From Pseudonocardiaceae bacterium (GTDB lineage Bacteria; Actinomycetota; Actinomycetes; Mycobacteriales; Pseudonocardiaceae), in assembly GCA_025937115.1 (NCBI GenBank), contig JAICSB010000096.1, positions 1 through 9,649 on the forward strand: DNA of 9,649 nucleotides, written 5' to 3'. The stretch's first letter is position 1; every line of letters begins with the position of its first letter. The position numbers and the translations under genes are program-made. Below, one piece after another: positions 5,546-9,649 of this stretch. The notes under the pieces are model-generated. The model saw only the letters and a program-made list of their open reading frames with translations. It had not been told where the DNA came from and made no database searches.

Positions 5546-5626
5546 GTCAACCATTTACCGAGATTGCGGTCATCGATTACTAACGACGACGCATCGCCAC
5601 ACCACGACGCCGGGGCCCGCTCTCGG

Positions 5627-8600
5627 TCAGCCGATCGGGATCGTGCGCAGCAGATCGCGCAATCCGTCGGCATCGAGCAGGTCCGCGGGTCGCAACGTTC
5701 GGTTGGCGCGGACGTAGTGAAATGCCGCGCGAACCCGCTCCAGTGGTGCCCCGGACAGCGCCGACCAGGCCAGCCGGTAGGCAGCGAGCTGCACGCTCAC
5801 CGCGCGCAGCGTCGCCTCATCGGGCACCATCCCGGTCTTCCAGTCGACCACTGTCCAGCCGCCATCGGCATCGGCGAACACCGCATCCATCCGACCACGC
5901 ACGCCCACCCCGTCCAACACGGTCTCGAAAGGCACCTCGACGTCATGCGGGCAACGTGGCGCCCATTCGCTGGCAAGGAAGGCGGCCTGGAGCGATTCGA
6001 GTTCGGCGTTCGGGGCGGCGCCCTCATCGGCAGCGCCGGGCAACTCGTCGTGATCGATCAGCCGAGTGCAACCGAACCGGCGTTCCAGCCACGCGTGAAA
6101 GGCGGTACCGCGGCGAGCCATCGGGTTCGGTGCGAACGGCAGCGGCCTGCGCAGTCGAGCGGCCAGCGCCAATGGGTCCGCGGCGAGCTCCACAAGCTGG
6201 CTCACCGACAGGTGTGCGGGCAGTACGACGCGTTGCGTTGCGCGGTGGGCAGCCCGCTCCGCGAGCAACACGTCGATCTCGCGCTGCCAACCCGCTGCGC
6301 TGCCGACTGGTGAGTGCCGATCGGAGTTGGCGACCGCTAGTGCGTCGTACACCAGCTGGGCGCCCTCAGCAACGGCGTCGCGCCGCGGGCCCAGCGGGTC
6401 AATCGGGATTGGCGCGCACCGCGGTTCGGTGTCCAGCGGGTTGGCCTCGCCCTCGGCGGGGGCTGCGGCCCATTGATCGATCACGCACTGTTCGACGTCC
6501 CGAATCTCCAACAGGAACTGCGATGGCAACCGGGGTGCGCTGCCGGCCTCGCCCCAATGGTGGCCACTGACCAGCAAGGTCTGCTCTGCACGGGTCAGCG
6601 CTACATACATCAGCCGGCGTTCCTCGGTCAGCCGGCGGGTGTCGAAGGCCGCCTCGTGGTCCGCGAGGGTCCTGGCGAGCTCCTTCTGATCAGCACCAGT
6701 GGGCAGTGCCACGTCGGGGAGGTCGACCCGATCACCCCTCAGCGTCACCGGCAGCTCGGTGACCGTCCGCAGCCACGACGAACTCTTCTTGGCTGCCGGG
6801 AACACCCCATCCACCAGGTGCGGGACGGCTACCAGCTGCCATTCCAGGCCTTTGGCCGCGTGCACGGTGAGGATCTGCACGCGGTCGTGGGCGACCTCGA
6901 TCTCGCCCGACTTGAGACCATCTTCGGCGTCCTCGGCGGTGGCCAGGTAGTCCAGCAGCGCGGGCAAGCCGGCCATCGGGCCGGCCGCGGAGAAGTCCGC
7001 TACCACGCCGGCAAAGGTGTCCAGGTGGACCCGGCCAGCGAGGCCAGGCCTGGCCAGCGACTCGATATCAAGAAGCAGGGTCCGTTCGGCGTCGGCGACC
7101 AGATCGGTCAACGGTTGGGTAACGCGGCGGCGCAGTGCCCGCAGCTCGCCAGCCAGGGTGCGCAGCCGCTGGTAGCCCAGCTCGGAGTACCGGGCCGGAT
7201 CGCCGGGCGAATCCAGCGCGTCGACCAGTCCCGCCTGGTCGACGCGCTCCCCAGGCAGGCCCTCCGGTAAGGCAGCCAACACTTCCTCCGGGCTGCCCAG
7301 ACCTTCAGCGCCGTGCCTCGATGGGGTCCGGTGATCGGTCGCCAACTCCCGCGCACGACACCACAGCGCGACCAGATCCGCCGCGCCGAGCCGCCACCGC
7401 GCACCGGTCAGCAGCCGCGCCGCGGCTGTGCCCGCTAGCGGATCGACGAGCAACCGCAGCACACTCACCAGGTCGCAAACCTCCGGCGCAGCCAGCAACC
7501 CGCCGAGACCCACCACCTCGACAGGGATATCGCGAGTACGCAACGCGGCGGCCAGCACCGCCATGTCAGCGCGGCGGCGCACCAACACCGCGGCGGTCAG
7601 GGGGGTGCCCTGGTCCACCACCGCCGAGTGCCAGCGGCCGGCGATGGCGTCAGCTACCCAGTTCACCTCGGCACGGACGTCAGGCAGCAGCGCGCAGCGG
7701 ACCTCGCCCGGTTGGGCACCATCGCGGCAGCGCAACTCGCCGACGCGAACCTGCCCGCTGCGAAGCTCGCCAGAGACTGCGTTAGCCACCGCGAGCACCT
7801 CGGGCGGGTTGCGGAAGCTGGTGAACAGTCCGCGGGTGAGGGCGGGGGTCCCGTCGTCGCGGGGGAAATCGGTGGTGAACCGCGGCAGGTTGGCCGCTGA
7901 GGCGCCGCGCCAGCCGTAGATCGACTGGCAAGGGTCACCGACCGCAGTGACTGGGATCGCGCGCCCGGGCGTTGCCACAGTGCCAAACAATGACCGCAGC
8001 AGCACCCGTTGGGCATGCCCGGTGTCCTGATATTCGTCGAGCAGCACTGCGCCGAAGCGGGCGCGCTCGGCCTCGCCGACCTCCGGATGGTCGCGCGCCA
8101 GCTTGGCCGCGATGCCCATCTGATCGCCGAAGTCGAGTACAGCCTCGCGCCGCTTGAGCTCGGTGTAGCGCTGCACCAGCGGCAGTATCGCCAGCCGGGA
8201 CCGCTGGCTGCGCACCACCGGCGTGAGGTCACCACGTAGCGGGCCCTTCTGGCGTGCGGTCGGCGAAGCCGTGACCAGCGCCGTGATCATCGCCTCGGTG
8301 GACTGCCGCAACTGCTCCGGCTCGCACAAGTGCTCGGCGAGCTGCCCCGCCAGCCCAAGCACCCAACCGGTGACCGTGTGCGGCACCTTTCCGTCCAGGT
8401 CAAGGTCCGGTTCCCAGCCAGCGGTGACCCGATGCGCGAGCTGCCACGCGCCGGTCTCAGAGAGCAGCCGGGCCCCGGGGTCGGTGGGGAGTCGAAGCGC
8501 ATGCTCAGCAACCAGCTGGCCGGCATATGCGTGGTAGGTCAGCACGGTGGCCTCGCCGGAGAGCACCGCAGCCCTGCGCTGGCCGGTGGGGTCGAGGCGA

Positions 8601-8905
8601 TCCAGCACTGCGGAACCGGCGAGCCGGCGCAACCGGGCCCGGATCCGCTCGGCAAGCTGCTGAGCCGCCTTGCGGGTGAACGTCAGGCCGAGCACGCCGT
8701 CGGGAGTGACGTACCCGTTGGCGACCAGCCACACCACTCGGGCGGCCATCGTCTCGGTCTTACCCGACCCGGCACCGGCGACTACGAGCGTGGGGCCCCC
8801 CGGGTCGGCGGCGATGACGGTGGCCTGCTCCGCCGTGGGGGGCGCGATACCGAGTTCCGCAGCAAGCTCAGCGGGCTCGATGCAGCTGGCGTGCACCGTC
8901 GTCAT
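5627..8905 (-). CDS. adnB: AdnB, UvrD-family helicase with C-terminal nuclease
   Basis: A 1092-residue ATP-dependent 3'-5' helicase and nuclease, the partner of AdnA in actinobacterial break resection. Superfamily 1A motifs appear in order: Walker A GAGSGKT (44-50), motif Ia LTFTRKAA (about 74-81), Walker B LLDEYQD (288-294), motif III AVGDPCQSIYGWRGA (321-335), motif IV FTSFRNP (361-367), motif V TVHAAKGLEWQ (680-690) and motif VI EERRLMYVALTRAEQ (761-775). The C-terminal PD-(D/E)XK nuclease shows GTAFHAWLE (933-941), GRMDAVF (Asp1007), VVDWKTG (Asp1021, Lys1023) and QLAAYR (1039-1044). There is no C-terminal cysteine cluster, as expected for AdnB and unlike AdnA. An upstream in-frame start at 8959 exists, but the ATG at 8905 is preferred because it overlaps the adnA stop as ATGA. 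Length is close to mycobacterial AdnB (about 1100). The long open frames antisense to it are compositional shadows. Confidence 0.95.
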   Translation of the reverse strand: MTTVHASCIEPAELAAELGIAPPTAEQATVIAADPGGPTLVVAGAGSGKTETMAARVVWLVANGYVTPDGVLGLTFTRKAAQQLAERIRARLRRLAGSAVLDRLDPTGQRRAAVLSGEATVLTYHAYAGQLVAEHALRLPTDPGARLLSETGAWQLAHRVTAGWEPDLDLDGKVPHTVTGWVLGLAGQLAEHLCEPEQLRQSTEAMITALVTASPTARQKGPLRGDLTPVVRSQRSRLAILPLVQRYTELKRREAVLDFGDQMGIAAKLARDHPEVGEAERARFGAVLLDEYQDTGHAQRVLLRSLFGTVATPGRAIPVTAVGDPCQSIYGWRGASAANLPRFTTDFPRDDGTPALTRGLFTSFRNPPEVLAVANAVSGELRSGQVRVGELRCRDGAQPGEVRCALLPDVRAEVNWVADAIAGRWHSAVVDQGTPLTAAVLVRRRADMAVLAAALRTRDIPVEVVGLGGLLAAPEVCDLVSVLRLLVDPLAGTAAARLLTGARWRLGAADLVALWCRARELATDHRTPSRHGAEGLGSPEEVLAALPEGLPGERVDQAGLVDALDSPGDPARYSELGYQRLRTLAGELRALRRRVTQPLTDLVADAERTLLLDIESLARPGLAGRVHLDTFAGVVADFSAAGPMAGLPALLDYLATAEDAEDGLKSGEIEVAHDRVQILTVHAAKGLEWQLVAVPHLVDGVFPAAKKSSSWLRTVTELPVTLRGDRVDLPDVALPTGADQKELARTLADHEAAFDTRRLTEERRLMYVALTRAEQTLLVSGHHWGEAGSAPRLPSQFLLEIRDVEQCVIDQWAAAPAEGEANPLDTEPRCAPIPIDPLGPRRDAVAEGAQLVYDALAVANSDRHSPVGSAAGWQREIDVLLAERAAHRATQRVVLPAHLSVSQLVELAADPLALAARLRRPLPFAPNPMARRGTAFHAWLERRFGCTRLIDHDELPGAADEGAAPNAELESLQAAFLASEWAPRCPHDVEVPFETVLDGVGVRGRMDAVFADADGGWTVVDWKTGMVPDEATLRAVSVQLAAYRLAWSALSGAPLERVRAAFHYVRANRTLRPADLLDADGLRDLLRTIPIG

Positions 8906-9648
8906 TGCGTGACCTGCCGACCGGCATCCTGCAGCGGGCAGGCGATCTTCGAGGGGCACCGCGCGCAGTCGCCGCTGTCGATGGCGACGAACTCCGGCCC
9001 CACGGTGCGCCGAGCCGCCTCGCGCACGACCTCCTGCCAGCTCGTCAACGCTACCGGGTCCAACGGCCGTTGATCGCGCTGCACAGGCGCGGCGTTTCGT
9101 GCGGAGACCGAAACGATGCAGGCCCCACCAGGTTCGGTCGGCAGACCATGTTCGCCGAAGGCACCATTAGCCGCAGCTAGCTGGTAAATGGCCAGCTGCG
9201 GGTGGCCCTGCGCGGCTTCTTTGCTGACCGGGACCTTGCTGGTCTTCACGTCGACGATCACGGGACGGCCGTGGCGGTCCCGCTCCAACCGGTCCACCCT
9301 TCCCTGAAGCTGTACAGCGGTGTCGTCGGGAGCGCCGTGAGCAGGGGGCAGCTGCACCTCGAACGCCAGCTCGCAACCGACTTCGGTCAGCTCAGCACGG
9401 CTGGCTCTCCACCAGCTGCGAAATGCTGCAACCATCTGGAGAACCCGCTGCTGCTCTGCCCGGGAGTACCACGGAGCACCGGCATCGACGGCGGTCCAGG
9501 CTTGGTCTAGCGCTAGTTGCAACTGTTCGTCGCTGGCACCGGCTGCCACCGCGTGGACCAGGCTGTGCACCAGCGACCCGGTGACCGCGGGCAGCGCCCG
9601 GACGTCCTCGCCGCCGTGCCGGGTGAGCAACCAGCGCAAAGGGCAGCT
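8902..9648 (-). CDS. adnA: AdnA, C-terminal nuclease part (5' end beyond the window)
   Basis: Partial gene; only the last 248 or so codons are present and the reading frame is open to the right edge. It encodes the RecB-like PD-(D/E)XK nuclease end of AdnA, which pairs with AdnB to unwind and cut DNA ends during double-strand-break processing in the cytoplasm. Visible nuclease motifs are a GSLVHSLVH helix, GRVDRLERD, the catalytic strand VIVDVKTSK, and the helix QLAIYQLA. A cysteine in SCPLRWLL at the window edge (codon at 9643-9645) and a C-x2-C-x5-C cluster near the C-terminus (CARCPSKIAC) together give the four cysteines expected of the iron-sulfur nuclease module in AddB/AdnA proteins. 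The TGA stop overlaps the adnB start (ATGA), which indicates co-translation. The TTG at 9639 is an internal codon, not a start. Family assignment is firm; the AdnA name rests on the Fe-S cluster and the partner downstream. Confidence 0.9.
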   Translation of the reverse strand, partial: SCPLRWLLTRHGGEDVRALPAVTGSLVHSLVHAVAAGASDEQLQLALDQAWTAVDAGAPWYSRAEQQRVLQMVAAFRSWWRASRAELTEVGCELAFEVQLPPAHGAPDDTAVQLQGRVDRLERDRHGRPVIVDVKTSKVPVSKEAAQGHPQLAIYQLAAANGAFGEHGLPTEPGGACIVSVSARNAAPVQRDQRPLDPVALTSWQEVVREAARRTVGPEFVAIDSGDCARCPSKIACPLQDAGRQVTQ

Positions 9649-9649
9649 C

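Noticed and set aside
5564..6313. Long plus-strand open frame antisense to adnB (with others at 5722-6570, 6473-7270, 7135-7785 and 8330-9073)
   Set aside because: All lie opposite the well-supported adnB frame, are Arg/Pro-rich and lack recognisable domains; they are GC-bias shadows.
8906..8959. N-terminal extension of adnB from an upstream start
   Set aside because: It would overlap adnA by 58 bases and adds no conserved sequence; the ATG at 8905 gives the ATGA coupling.

Overview
The window looks like chromosomal DNA from a high-GC Gram-positive bacterium (Actinomycetota; perhaps Pseudonocardiales or Mycobacteriales, which the sequence alone cannot settle). The main support is an adnA-adnB pair, the actinobacterial double-motor helicase-nuclease, together with GC-rich codon use, GTG starts and strong AGGAGG ribosome binding sites. 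Every convincing gene is on the minus strand, so transcription runs from the right edge to the left.

Right part (5627-9649): the C-terminal nuclease end of AdnA, cut by the window edge, then complete AdnB, joined by a 4-base ATGA stop/start overlap. They form a heterodimer that unwinds and resects double-strand-break ends.

Middle part (about 2976-5545): four tandem, separately expressed small genes for cysteine-free, glycine-rich peptides of 87-99 residues. All share a nearly identical N-terminal leader of about 28 residues (MSDALSFAE-DGQ-VELLPARTV-SMFS), a Gly-rich spacer, a short core rich in Asn and hydrophobic residues, and a Gly-rich tail. Each gene has its own copy of a conserved upstream module with rigid internal spacing, a small hairpin just before a conserved ribosome binding site, and a strong GC-rich hairpin after the stop codon. 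They are therefore monocistronic cassettes made by repeated duplication.

Left part (386-2734): a two-gene operon. The first gene encodes a polytopic membrane M50 zinc metalloprotease whose N-terminus looks like a PqqD-type peptide-recognition (RRE) domain. The second encodes a lipoprotein with a PE_PGRS-like Gly-rich segment followed by a DUF2807-type beta-repeat domain. The two genes abut with no intergenic base.

The best candidate for an undescribed system is this whole set: a family of conserved-leader, Gly-rich precursor peptides, a membrane protease with a likely leader-binding domain, and a surface lipoprotein carrying the same kind of Gly-rich sequence. I infer a RiPP-like or surface-peptide maturation system with no modification enzyme visible here; its product and role are unknown to me. 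The far-left 385 bases carry no convincing gene, and bases 4141-4371 look like a remnant or insertion between two cassettes.
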